A stretch of DNA of 64,000 nucleotides from Marinobacterium_D sp050908845 (lineage in GTDB: Bacteria; Pseudomonadota; Gammaproteobacteria; Pseudomonadales; Balneatricaceae), in NCBI RefSeq assembly GCF_050908845.1, contig NZ_CP194171.1:3348001-3412000 (forward strand). The letters are read 5' to 3'. Numbering within the stretch: position 1 is the first letter of the stretch; every line of letters starts with the position of its first letter. The position numbers were made by a program, and so were the translations under genes. Positions 9,215 through 17,399 of the stretch are shown here, piece by piece. The notes beneath the pieces are model-generated. The model had not been told where the DNA came from. It saw only the letters and a list, made by a program, of their open reading frames with translations, and searched no databases.

Positions 9215-9772
9215 TCAGGAAGGATAGTGAATCAGGTTATGAAAGACGGCCGGCTCCCGCCCCAGGTTACGATAGCCATGGGGACGGTCGGCAGCGAAGC
9301 GGACCGCATCCCCTTCCTGCAGCGGCTTCCACTCTCCCTCTATCAGCAACTCCATCTCGCCACGCACCAGCACCACATGCTCAACCACGCCCCTGGCATG
9401 GGGCTCGGAGCTGCGCGTATAACCGGGCATCAGGGTCAACTCGAACATCTCGAAACCCAAGGCTTCATCGTAGGGAAAGATCGGCGCCACCAACATCTCA
9501 TCAACGGCAGGCTGATGCCTGAACTCGCCCGCCTGGCGGACGCTGCTCTGCGCCTCCAGTGCCGGCTGTTCGAGAAAATCAGACAGTGCCGCGTCAAATC
9601 CGGTCGCGATTTTCCACAGCGTCGCCACCGTCGGACTCGATTCGCCCCGCTCTATCTGGCCCAGCATCGCCTTGCTGACCCCCGTATGACGGGAAGCCTG
9701 GTCCAGGCTCCAGCCTTTGGCCTTGCGGCGTTCTTTAAGCACCTGTGCCAGATACTGGCCGGGTTCTTTCAT
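9215..9772 (-). CDS. XRE-family regulator with C-terminal cupin domain
   Basis: 185-aa transcription factor. Helix-turn-helix at residues about 10-65 (LKERRKAKGWSLDQASRHTG, then VSKAMLGQIERGESSPTVATLW) and a cupin sensor at about 105-180 (FELTLMPGYTRSSEPHARGV, then EGDAVRFAADRPHGYRN). This is the architecture of PuuR-like and related ligand-responsive repressors. Start chosen at MKEPGQ, behind AGGAGAAGG; the frame is open 10 codons further but without a ribosome site. It is divergent from the BenE-type gene (184 bp between starts). Two copies of a palindrome lie in that gap and are its probable operators. The effector is unknown. Confidence 0.88.
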   Translation of the reverse strand: MKEPGQYLAQVLKERRKAKGWSLDQASRHTGVSKAMLGQIERGESSPTVATLWKIATGFDAALSDFLEQPALEAQSSVRQAGEFRHQPAVDEMLVAPIFPYDEALGFEMFELTLMPGYTRSSEPHARGVVEHVVLVRGEMELLIEGEWKPLQEGDAVRFAADRPHGYRNLGREPAVFHNLIHYPS

Positions 9773-9807
9773 GCCTTCTCCTGCAAAAAACAGCGAATAC
9801 AAAACCG

Positions 9808-9827
9808 TTGTGCGCTATAGCGCACAA
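9808..9827. promoter_or_regulatory. perfect 20-bp palindrome, putative XRE-cupin operator copy 1
   Basis: TTGTGCGCTATAGCGCACAA is identical to its reverse complement. It lies 36 bp upstream of the regulator start, where bound protein could block the regulator's own promoter. A second copy of its left arm begins 38 bp away. Confidence 0.75.
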
Positions 9828-9845
9828 GCGTATTCTTTGCAGCTA

Positions 9846-9865
9846 TTGTGCGCTATAGCGTCCGG
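9846..9865. promoter_or_regulatory. imperfect second copy of the palindrome, operator copy 2
   Basis: TTGTGCGCTATAGCG at 9846-9860 repeats the first 15 bases of the palindrome at 9808. The last arm differs (TCCGG instead of CACAA). It is 91 bp before the benE start. The two copies are in the same orientation, 38 bp start to start, between 3 and 4 helical turns, and face both divergent genes. Confidence 0.65.
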
Positions 9866-9956
9866 CGTTTCCAAGCCAGCGCCGCTGAGATACCCATTTC
9901 TGTCGCACGGATTAATAAGCCGCCAACACCCCCGGCCTAAAAAATTGGAAAGCATC

Positions 9957-11126
9957 ATGCGTTTTACGCCCAGTCTGTCTCATATCTCCGCCGGCTTTGT
10001 CGCCGTACTGGTCGGCTACACCAGCTCCGCTGCGATCATCTTTCAGGCGGCTTCGGCCGCGGGCGCCAGCGCTGCAGAGATCAGTTCCTGGCTCTGGGCA
10101 CTAGGGATCGGCATGGCGCTGACCAGTGGCGGGCTGTCGCTGTACTTCAAGACACCGGTGCTCACCGCCTGGTCCACACCGGGCGCTGCGCTGCTGGTGA
10201 CCGGTTTATCTGGATTGAGCCTGAACGAGGCGGTAGGCGTGTTTCTGTTCAGCTCGGCGCTGATCACACTCTGCGGTATCACCGGCTGGTTCGACCGGCT
10301 GATGAAACAGGTGCCGGCGCCGCTGGCGGCCGCCATGCTGGCCGGGGTGCTGTTCCAGTTTGGCCTGCAGCTGTTTGGCGCCATGGAGAGCCAGCTGCTG
10401 CTGGTGATCGCCATGCTGCTGACCTTTCTGCTGGGACGGGTGCTACTGCCGCGTTACGTGATTCCGCTGACGCTGGCGGTGGGTCTATTGATCGCCGCGC
10501 TGCAGGGATTGCTGCAAGTCGACAGCCTCAGCTGGGAGCTGGCAATGCCGATCTGGACCTGGCCTGCATTTTCCCTGCCCGCACTGATCGGCGTGGGTTT
10601 GCCGCTGTTTATAGTCACCATGGCGTCCCAGAACCTGCCCGGACTCGCGGTGCTGCGCGCCAACGGCTATGAAACACCCGCGTCGCCACTGATCACCAGC
10701 ACCGGTATCACCGGTCTGATACTGGCGCCCTTTGGTGGCTTCGCCTTCAACCTGGCGGCTATTACGGCGGCGATCTGCATGGGCAAGGAGGCAGACCCGG
10801 ACCCGAAACGGCGCTACCTGGCCTCCGCCTGGGCCGGCTTTTTCTACCTGCTGACCGGCATCTTCGGCGCCACGGTGGCCGCTCTGTTTGCCGCCTTTCC
10901 GTCGCAGCTGGTGATGGCGATCGCCGGTCTTGCCCTGCTCGGCACCATCAGCAGCAGCCTGTCGGCGGCGCTCAGGGATGAGGCTGTTCGTGATGCGGCG
11001 CTGATCACCTTCCTGGCCACCGCATCGGGCATGACACTGTTCGGTGTTGGCAGCGCGTTCTGGGGATTGGTTGCGGGATTGCTGGCTTACCACCTGCCAA
11101 TGGCCGTAGCAGCGATGAGGAAATAA
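9957..11126 (+). CDS. BenE-family benzoate/H+ symporter-like transporter
   Basis: 389-aa inner-membrane protein with about 12 hydrophobic segments. The N-terminal FTPSLSHISAGFVAVLVGYTSS, the FKTPVLTAWSTPGAALL loop and AVLRANGYETPASPLI are hallmarks of the BenE family (benzoate:H+ symporters). I start at the ATG at 9957, where the family N-terminus begins; the open frame upstream overlaps the divergent regulator. No aromatic-degradation gene is next to it, so the actual substrate may be another small hydrophobic acid. Control by the XRE-cupin protein is inferred from the operator pair in the shared upstream region. Confidence 0.85.
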   Translation: MRFTPSLSHISAGFVAVLVGYTSSAAIIFQAASAAGASAAEISSWLWALGIGMALTSGGLSLYFKTPVLTAWSTPGAALLVTGLSGLSLNEAVGVFLFSSALITLCGITGWFDRLMKQVPAPLAAAMLAGVLFQFGLQLFGAMESQLLLVIAMLLTFLLGRVLLPRYVIPLTLAVGLLIAALQGLLQVDSLSWELAMPIWTWPAFSLPALIGVGLPLFIVTMASQNLPGLAVLRANGYETPASPLITSTGITGLILAPFGGFAFNLAAITAAICMGKEADPDPKRRYLASAWAGFFYLLTGIFGATVAALFAAFPSQLVMAIAGLALLGTISSSLSAALRDEAVRDAALITFLATASGMTLFGVGSAFWGLVAGLLAYHLPMAVAAMRK

Positions 11127-11154
11127 CAGAGAATTCGTAACCGAAAGGCCAGAG

Positions 11155-11184
11155 CCCCCGTGCCGATTGAGTCCGGCACGGGGA
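11155..11184. terminator. GC-rich hairpin between convergent benE-like and M42 genes
   Basis: CCCCGTGCCG pairs perfectly with CGGCACGGGG across an 8-base loop. It occupies the 80-bp gap between two converging genes. There is no clear T-run on either strand, so efficiency as an intrinsic terminator is uncertain. Confidence 0.5.
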
Positions 11185-11206
11185 GACCGTGCGAGAAGCT
11201 GTGTGT

Positions 11207-12340
11207 TTACATCTTCAACCGCTCCCGGTCGGCAGCGATCAGCGGATATTCGCTATCGTCGCCGATCACGTTTTCATGCTCCGCAAACAGCGGTTTCGAG
11301 CACATGTAACCCACAAGCAGGCTGGCGACGGAATCGAGCGAATCGATATGGGTGCGTTCCCAGCCATGGGAGGCATCCAGCGCAAAACAGATCAGCGCGG
11401 TGCGGATATCGTTACCCGCTTCCAGTGCGGATGCCGCATCACTGCGGTAATACATGAACACATCCCGGCTGAACTCGATCTCCTCGCGCTTGCAGAGGTT
11501 GATCAGGTGCTGGGTCAGCGGTCGATCGAAGGGGCCGCTGGAGTCCTGCATGGCGATGGTCACACCGTACTCGCAGGTGTTCTGCTCCGGCGCGATGGTG
11601 CCGTTATCGATGGAAACCATCTCGGCCACTTCACCGTGCAGAATGTGGGAGGCACCCACCCCCACCTCCTCCGAGATGGTGAACAGCAGGTGGCAGTCCA
11701 GTTCCGGTTCCACGCCGGCATCCCTGATCGCCTTGGCCGCGGCCAACATGCTGGCAACCCCGGCCTTGTCATCCAGATGACGCCCATTGATATGCCCGCT
11801 CTTACTGAACTCAGGGTTGGAGTCCACCGAGACGAAATCCCCCACGCGGATACCCATGTCCCAGAGCTGGTCGATCTGATTAACCGGCTCGTCAATGCGG
11901 ATCTCCAGGTTGGACCAGTCCGAGGGTTGCTCGTCCACCCCCTTGTTGTAGGTGTGCCCGGAGGCCTTTAACGGCAGGATAGTGCCGGTGTAGACCTGGC
12001 CGTTATCGCAGTGAACCTTTACCCGCGCGCCTTCAGCAAAGCGGGCGTTCCAGTGCCCGATCGGCACAACACGCAGGCGCCCCTCTCGTTTGAGACCCTT
12101 CACCATGCCACCCAGGGTATCCAGGTGTGCGGCGACGGCCCGGCGCGGGCTGTAGTTTTTACCCTGAATAATGGCGCGAATCGCACCGCGTCGGGTCAGT
12201 TCGTAGCGGATATCCAGTTTTTCCAGTTCGGCGCAGACGTAACGCACCGCATCATTGGTCATGCCGGACGGACTTGGCGTCAACAGCAGGTTTTTCAGCT
12301 GCTCTTTCAGGTACTCCTGATCAATTTGCAGTTTGGTCAC
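11207..12340 (-). CDS. NAGGN-system M42-family peptidase
   Basis: 377-aa metallopeptidase-like protein of the type found as third gene of N-acetylglutaminylglutamine amide operons. Metal ligands of the M42/M20 fold are visible: AAHLDTLGGM (His/Asp), HLDDKAGVAS (bridging Asp), SEEVGVG (catalytic Glu pair) and a late DASHGWERTH histidine. Likely cytoplasmic; its role could be turnover of the osmolyte or of a related peptide, but this is not demonstrated from sequence. Start is GTG, overlapping the ngg stop by 4 nt (GTGA), which implies translational coupling. Length is normal for the family. Confidence 0.88.
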   Translation of the reverse strand: MTKLQIDQEYLKEQLKNLLLTPSPSGMTNDAVRYVCAELEKLDIRYELTRRGAIRAIIQGKNYSPRRAVAAHLDTLGGMVKGLKREGRLRVVPIGHWNARFAEGARVKVHCDNGQVYTGTILPLKASGHTYNKGVDEQPSDWSNLEIRIDEPVNQIDQLWDMGIRVGDFVSVDSNPEFSKSGHINGRHLDDKAGVASMLAAAKAIRDAGVEPELDCHLLFTISEEVGVGASHILHGEVAEMVSIDNGTIAPEQNTCEYGVTIAMQDSSGPFDRPLTQHLINLCKREEIEFSRDVFMYYRSDAASALEAGNDIRTALICFALDASHGWERTHIDSLDSVASLLVGYMCSKPLFAEHENVIGDDSEYPLIAADRERLKM

Positions 12341-14112
12341 ATATCACTCCGTTTATTCTGGCTGCGGGTGTGCGGAAAGAGCAGGTCGACAAAGCACTCC
12401 ACGGTGGGCTGCGGCTCATGATTGGCCAGCCCCGGGCGCTCATTCGCCTCAATAATGGCGTAGTCGGGCCCACTCACATCGGGCACCATGAAATCGAGTC
12501 CCACCACCGGAATCTCGATCGCCTTGGCAGCGCGAACGGCCGCCGAAGACAGGACCGGATGCAGCTCTCCGGTCACGTCATGAATGGTGCCTCCTGTATG
12601 CAGATTAGCCGTGGTTCGTACCTGTAGCCACTCGCCACGGGGCAGGATGTCATCCAGGCGGTAGCCGGTACGGCTGACACAGCGCTCGGTTTCGGCATCC
12701 AGGGGAATGGTACTTTCACCATCGGTGGCGGCGGCCCGGCGCCGGCTCAGCCGGTCGATCAGTTCGCCGATCGTCTGCTCGCCATCACCGATAATCTTCG
12801 GCGGGCGGCGCACGGCAGCAGCCACCACCTTGTAGTCGATAACGATAATGCGCAGGTCATCACCGCTGACACACTGCTCCAGCAGCACCTTGTCGCAGAA
12901 GGTACGGGCCGATTCCACCGCCCGGCTCACCTCATCGACGCGGCTCAGTCCTACCTGAATGCCCCGGCCCTGCTCACCCCGGGCCGGCTTTACGACCACC
13001 TCCTGATGGCGCGACAGGAAGTTTTCGATGTCGGCCTCGTCATTGACCACCACCTGTTCGGGGACACGCAGCCCCTCTTTCTGCAGCAGGCGTCGGGTCA
13101 CCGCCTTATCATCGCAGCGACTCATGGCGACCGCAGAGGTCATCTCACTGAGCGATTCACGGCAGGTCACCCAGCGCCCGCCCAGGGACAGGCGGAAGAA
13201 GCCGCCCTCGGCATCCAGCACCTCGACACCGATGCCACGACGCCGCGCCTCCTTGGTGATCAGGCGGGCATAGATGTTTAGCTCCTCTTCCGGATCCTCG
13301 CCGATGAACAGCTTCTCGTTGATCGAGTTCTTGTGCTTGAGACAGTAGACCGGTACCTGCTCGAAATTAAGCTTGTCATAAAGATGGATCGCAGCATGGT
13401 TATCGTGCATGACCGACAGGTCCATGAACGCCCGGCCCCGGTCACGCATCAGCTCGATCAACGCACGGGAGAGCCACTCACCCACCGCCGGGATCTGCGC
13501 CTGGGGATCGCTGACCAGCGCCCAGAGGCTGCAGCCGTTATCGGGATCGTTGATCGCCTCGCGGTGATCGACGCCTGTCACCACGCCGATGATGTCGCCG
13601 GAGGCCACCTCTTCGGCCACCAGCACGGTCAGCTCCGGCTTGTCGGGCAGTTTGCTGTAGAAGCCGTCATAGGCGGGCACCATATGCCTCGCCATGTAGA
13701 GCCGGTTGATACGACGCTGATCATCCTCACCGGTCATCGGCCGGATTCTCATCCCTTCCGGGAAGTCGCCGCGCTCCTCGTAGTTACTGAAATCAAGACG
13801 GTAGGTCAGTGACGGATCCATAAACAGATCCTGGGGCGCATAAGAGAGCACCACGTGGGGCTCACGCACATAGAGCGCAATATCGCGGCGCCCTTCTCGC
13901 TCCAGGCGCAGCAGCTGGGCCAGTTTTTTCGGATCCCTGAAGGTCTGGCCAAAGATCAGCCGGCCCCAGCCGCAATCCAGCGCCACCTCCTCGCGCATAC
14001 TCTCGCCGGGCAGATCGAGCGGATCGCCCCAGTGCTTCAGCGACGCCATGGCCGACGGATCCATCGGATTCTGTCGCCCTTTTTCCTTTCCCTGTTCCGG
14101 TTTCTTGCTCAC
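12337..14112 (-). CDS. ngg: N-acetylglutaminylglutamine synthetase
   Basis: 591-aa bifunctional enzyme of NAGGN synthesis. The middle of the N-terminal half is a GNAT acetyltransferase (VLVAEEVASGDIIGVVTG then DRGRAFMDLSVMHDNHAAIHLYDKLNF). The C-terminal half is an ATP-grasp ligase (VVVKPARGEQGRGIQVG, LLEQCVSGDDLRIIVIDYKVVAA, and the metal-binding IIEANERPGLANH). Together they would acetylate glutamine and join the second residue, with the amide then supplied by the asparagine-synthase-like partner. It lies 3 bp downstream of that partner and overlaps the M42 peptidase start, so three genes form one unit. The compound is an osmoprotectant in salt-stressed Pseudomonas and Sinorhizobium. Confidence 0.93.
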   Translation of the reverse strand: MSKKPEQGKEKGRQNPMDPSAMASLKHWGDPLDLPGESMREEVALDCGWGRLIFGQTFRDPKKLAQLLRLEREGRRDIALYVREPHVVLSYAPQDLFMDPSLTYRLDFSNYEERGDFPEGMRIRPMTGEDDQRRINRLYMARHMVPAYDGFYSKLPDKPELTVLVAEEVASGDIIGVVTGVDHREAINDPDNGCSLWALVSDPQAQIPAVGEWLSRALIELMRDRGRAFMDLSVMHDNHAAIHLYDKLNFEQVPVYCLKHKNSINEKLFIGEDPEEELNIYARLITKEARRRGIGVEVLDAEGGFFRLSLGGRWVTCRESLSEMTSAVAMSRCDDKAVTRRLLQKEGLRVPEQVVVNDEADIENFLSRHQEVVVKPARGEQGRGIQVGLSRVDEVSRAVESARTFCDKVLLEQCVSGDDLRIIVIDYKVVAAAVRRPPKIIGDGEQTIGELIDRLSRRRAAATDGESTIPLDAETERCVSRTGYRLDDILPRGEWLQVRTTANLHTGGTIHDVTGELHPVLSSAAVRAAKAIEIPVVGLDFMVPDVSGPDYAIIEANERPGLANHEPQPTVECFVDLLFPHTRSQNKRSDM

Positions 14113-14115
14113 GGT

Positions 14116-15891
14116 TCAGACTCCATGGGTCTGCAGCCACATCTCCAGCAGGGCCACCTGCCAGAGTTTGGAGCCACGCAGAGGCGTTATGTGGTCACGG
14201 GGCGCACCCATCAGCTGCTCCAGGTAATCTCGCTGGAACAGGCCACGCTGGCGGCAGGTATCGCTGTCCAGGTAGTCGCGCACAAACTCCAGGTAGGGCC
14301 CTTCGATATACTTCAGCGCCGGCACCGGGAAATAGCCCTTGGGACGGTCGATCACCTCGTTGGGGATGATCCGGCGCGCCATCTCCTTGAGCACGTACTT
14401 GCCGCTGTCCTTCACTTTCAGCTCGGCAGGAATGCGGCCGGCCAGTTCGACCACCTCGTGATCGAGGAACGGCACCCGCGCCTCCAGCCCCCAGGCCATG
14501 GTCATGTTGTCGACCCGTTTGACCGGATCATCCACCAGCATCACGTTGGTATCGATATGCAGCGCCTTGTCCACCGGACGCGGTGCGCTGGCACCGGCGA
14601 AGTAGCGTTCGACAAAGTTGCGGGAATAGTTATCGCCGACATATTCACTGCTGATCGCCTGGGCGAACTCCTCTTCGCTGCGATCAAAGAAAGCCTGGCT
14701 GTAATCCTCCACCGCATCCTCGCTGTCGAGCATCGGCGGATACCAGTGATAGCCGCCGAACACCTCGTCGGCCCCCTGGCCGCTCTGCACCACTTTCAGG
14801 TGCTTGGAGACTTCATGGGAGAGCAGGTAGAAACCGACGTTGTCGTAGCTGACCATCGGCTCCGACATGGCACCGAAGGTCTCCGGCAGGGTTTCCAGCA
14901 GTCGGCTGGAGGGCACCATGATCTGGTGGTGCTCGGTGTTGTAGTGGTTGGCGATGATATCGGAGTATTTGAACTCGTCGCCCCGCTCGCCACCGGCCGC
15001 CTCAAACCCCACGGAGAAGGTGTTCAACCCCGTCTGGCCGTGTTCGGACAGCAGGCCGACGATCAGGCTGGAATCCAGTCCGCCGGAGAGCAGCACACCC
15101 ACCGGTACGTCCGCCACGGCTCGACGCTCAACCGACCGGCGCATCACCGCGAGGAGTTCATCCTCCCAGTCGCGCTGGGTCTTCTCTTCATCGGTGCTGT
15201 CTTTCGGCCCCATGCTCAAAGACCAGTACTGGGTATCCTTGAACGAGCCATCGGTTTCGATAACTCGGTAGGTGGCCGGCGGCAGTTTGCGCACGCCTTT
15301 CAGCAGGGTATAGGGTGGCGGCACCACCGCATGCCACTGCATGTAGTGATGCAGGGCAACCGGGTCGATCTCGGTATCGACGCCACCGGCGGCCAGCAGT
15401 GCCGGCAGGGATGACGCGAAGCGGAGTATCCCCTCCTGTTCGGAGTAATAGAATGGCTTGATGCCAAACCGGTCCCGGGCCATTACCACCCGCCCGGTCT
15501 CCCGGTTGTGAATCGCAAACGCAAACATGCCGTTGAAGCGCTTGACGCAGTCAGGCCCCCAGGCGTGAAACGCCTTCAGGATCACCTCGGTATCACCGCT
15601 GGAGAAGAAGCGGTATCCCCGCGCCTGCAGCTCTTCGCGCAGCGCCTGGTAGTTGTAGATACAGCCGTTAAACACCAGGGTCAGCCCCAGGTCCGGGTCA
15701 TGCATCGGCTGCTGGGCATGGTCCGACAGATCGATAATCTTGAGTCGACGGTGCCCGAACACGATGTTCTGCTGGGAATACACACCACCGGCGTCTGGCC
15801 CCCTGGGGCGCAGCTTCTCCGCCATCCGCTCTACCGCGGTAATTGACGGCGTTCTGCCGTCAAAAACGATCTCTCCACAGATTCCGCACAT
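14116..15891 (-). CDS. asnO: N-acetylglutaminylglutamine amidotransferase (asparagine synthase-like)
   Basis: 591-aa class-II glutamine amidotransferase. Cys2 (MCGICGEIVFDG) is the glutaminase nucleophile, followed by the family motifs GHRRLKIIDLS and NGCIYNYQALREEL. The synthase half has the PP-loop VGVLLSGGLDSSLIVGLL and EARVPFLDHEVVELA. It would amidate the C-terminal carboxyl of the acetylated dipeptide. It is the first gene of the operon asnO-ngg-M42 peptidase (3-bp gap to ngg). The genuine housekeeping AsnB would look similar, but the linked ngg and M42 genes settle the assignment. Confidence 0.93.
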   Translation of the reverse strand: MCGICGEIVFDGRTPSITAVERMAEKLRPRGPDAGGVYSQQNIVFGHRRLKIIDLSDHAQQPMHDPDLGLTLVFNGCIYNYQALREELQARGYRFFSSGDTEVILKAFHAWGPDCVKRFNGMFAFAIHNRETGRVVMARDRFGIKPFYYSEQEGILRFASSLPALLAAGGVDTEIDPVALHHYMQWHAVVPPPYTLLKGVRKLPPATYRVIETDGSFKDTQYWSLSMGPKDSTDEEKTQRDWEDELLAVMRRSVERRAVADVPVGVLLSGGLDSSLIVGLLSEHGQTGLNTFSVGFEAAGGERGDEFKYSDIIANHYNTEHHQIMVPSSRLLETLPETFGAMSEPMVSYDNVGFYLLSHEVSKHLKVVQSGQGADEVFGGYHWYPPMLDSEDAVEDYSQAFFDRSEEEFAQAISSEYVGDNYSRNFVERYFAGASAPRPVDKALHIDTNVMLVDDPVKRVDNMTMAWGLEARVPFLDHEVVELAGRIPAELKVKDSGKYVLKEMARRIIPNEVIDRPKGYFPVPALKYIEGPYLEFVRDYLDSDTCRQRGLFQRDYLEQLMGAPRDHITPLRGSKLWQVALLEMWLQTHGV

Positions 15892-16343
15892 AAGCTTTCC
15901 CTAATTCCTTAGCAGCGCATCGGATACAGTCCAGAACTCACCGCAGCCTCTGAAACAGGCACGGCTACTGAAAATAACGAGACTGGATTAAGAATCGAGG
16001 ACAGGCCCGGGTTCCGCTGAACCCAATTTGAGATGGCAATAACTGCCTTACTGAGAGTCAGGCTTTGCCAGCCTGCAAAAGTTGTACTGATCACCCTGTC
16101 CACCGATCAAGAAGTGATCCTTTTACCCTAACAAAGCCGCCACAGGTTCACAAACCGCCGGGATTTGATAACTGCTTGATTTTAAAAGTGGCGACTTTTC
16201 TTAACCCGTTGAAATTTCTTAATATCGACAGCGTAATGGGCGACAGGGCTGGCATGACTTGAGAATCCCCACATCCAGGCTGACGGCGAAGACTGTCAAC
16301 CTGATAGGCTACACTTCGCATTCATTCATCAAGAGGGATAAGC
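15892..16343. promoter_or_regulatory. control region between NAGGN operon and gst-like gene
   Basis: 452 bp without a credible gene. The part from about 16130 to 16240 is notably AT-rich and carries a direct repeat TTTCTTAA at 16197-16204 and 16215-16222 (18 bp apart). Promoters for both divergent transcripts must lie here; salt-responsive control of the NAGGN operon is expected from its role, but no named site was recognised. Confidence 0.4.
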
Positions 16344-16928
16344 ATGAAACTGATCGGCTCGGCCACCTCCCCTTACGTGCGTCGCATCCGCCTGCTGCTC
16401 GCCGCAAACGCGCAGGCGTATAGCTTTACCGATCTGAATATCTACGGTGAAGACCGGGACGAACTGCGCAAGCGCAACCCGGCACTGAAGATCCCGGTAC
16501 TCTATGACGACGATGAGATTCTCTATGATTCCCGGGTTATCTTCCGCTACCTGTCGGGCAAGCTGTCACTGCCCGGGCTGAGCTGGGCCGAGGAGAACCG
16601 TCTGACGGTGATCGATGCGGTTAATGATTCGATGGTGACGCTGCTGCTGTCTCAACGCTCGGGCCTGGATACGGACAGGGACTGCCTGATCTTCAACCTG
16701 CAGCATGAGCGGGTAGAAAAGTCGCTCGCAGCACTTGAATCCTGGGCGGGGGAAGGCTGTTTCGAGGCCTGGGACTACACCGCGATCTGCCTTTATTCGA
16801 TGCTGGACTGGTGCCTGTTCCGCGGCCTGATTGAGCTGGACGCAACACCAAACCTTTCTGCCTGGTTCAACGCCCAGCAGGGTCGGCCCGATCTGGCCAA
16901 AACCGACCCCAGACTGGCTGATCAGTAA
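16344..16928 (+). CDS. glutathione S-transferase family protein
   Basis: 194-aa protein with an N-terminal thioredoxin-like GST domain (MKLIGSATSPYVRRIRLLL, then NPALKIPVLYDDDEILYDSRVI with the cis-proline VPV-like and the DSR glutathione-contact motif) and an all-helical C-terminal domain. The Ser-Pro-Tyr (SPYVR) near residues 8-12 sits where bacterial beta/theta-type GSTs place the catalytic Ser or Cys. AGAGGGA precedes the ATG. Its last 7 bp overlap the end of the convergent lipoprotein gene. Substrate unknown. Confidence 0.87.
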   Translation: MKLIGSATSPYVRRIRLLLAANAQAYSFTDLNIYGEDRDELRKRNPALKIPVLYDDDEILYDSRVIFRYLSGKLSLPGLSWAEENRLTVIDAVNDSMVTLLLSQRSGLDTDRDCLIFNLQHERVEKSLAALESWAGEGCFEAWDYTAICLYSMLDWCLFRGLIELDATPNLSAWFNAQQGRPDLAKTDPRLADQ

Positions 16929-17389
16929 CTGACGCGCAACGTGCTGCCGCTGCCCAGGAGGCGGACCCGATCGCCGGGACGGAAGAAGTTCTGGTTCGCC
17001 ACTTCCTGAACCACGGAGATCATCTCGCCGTTATCCAGGCGCAGCGTGATCTCCTGACCCTGGGTCCTGCTGGTGGCCTCTTCGATCCGCTGGCCGACCA
17101 CACCGCCGGCCACGGCACCGAGCACCGAGGTAATCACCGAACCGCGGCCACCACCGATTGAGCTGCCGGCAACACCACCGACGATAGCGCCAGCACCACC
17201 ACCGACCACACCGTCGGTACGCCCCTCAATAACCACCGGACGCACTGACTCAACCACCGCGTACTGAATACGCTGCGCCCGCTGCACCTCGCTGCGGCTG
17301 TATGCATCGCCGGTCAGGCTCTGCTGCGCACAACCGCCCAGCACTGCGGTCAGCAGTACCAGTGCAACGCCCGTGTTCAACCTTTTCAT
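16922..17389 (-). CDS. glycine-zipper outer-membrane lipoprotein (SlyB/17-kDa antigen-like)
   Basis: 155-aa protein from the chosen start MKRLNTG. A signal peptide ends in the lipobox LGGC (Cys about residue 20). The middle contains a glycine-zipper stretch of alternating small residues (GVVGGGAGAIVGGVAGSSIG, then VLGAVAGGVVGQRIEE) typical of the SlyB/PcpY lipoproteins, and a beta-rich C-terminal domain follows (ITLRLDNGEMISVVQ). The frame is open 41 codons upstream of this start, but the signal peptide fixes it. It follows the clsB-like gene by 10 bp on the same strand and is probably envelope-stress related, by family. Confidence 0.88.
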   Translation of the reverse strand: MKRLNTGVALVLLTAVLGGCAQQSLTGDAYSRSEVQRAQRIQYAVVESVRPVVIEGRTDGVVGGGAGAIVGGVAGSSIGGGRGSVITSVLGAVAGGVVGQRIEEATSRTQGQEITLRLDNGEMISVVQEVANQNFFRPGDRVRLLGSGSTLRVSY

Positions 17390-17399
17390 AGACTCTCTC

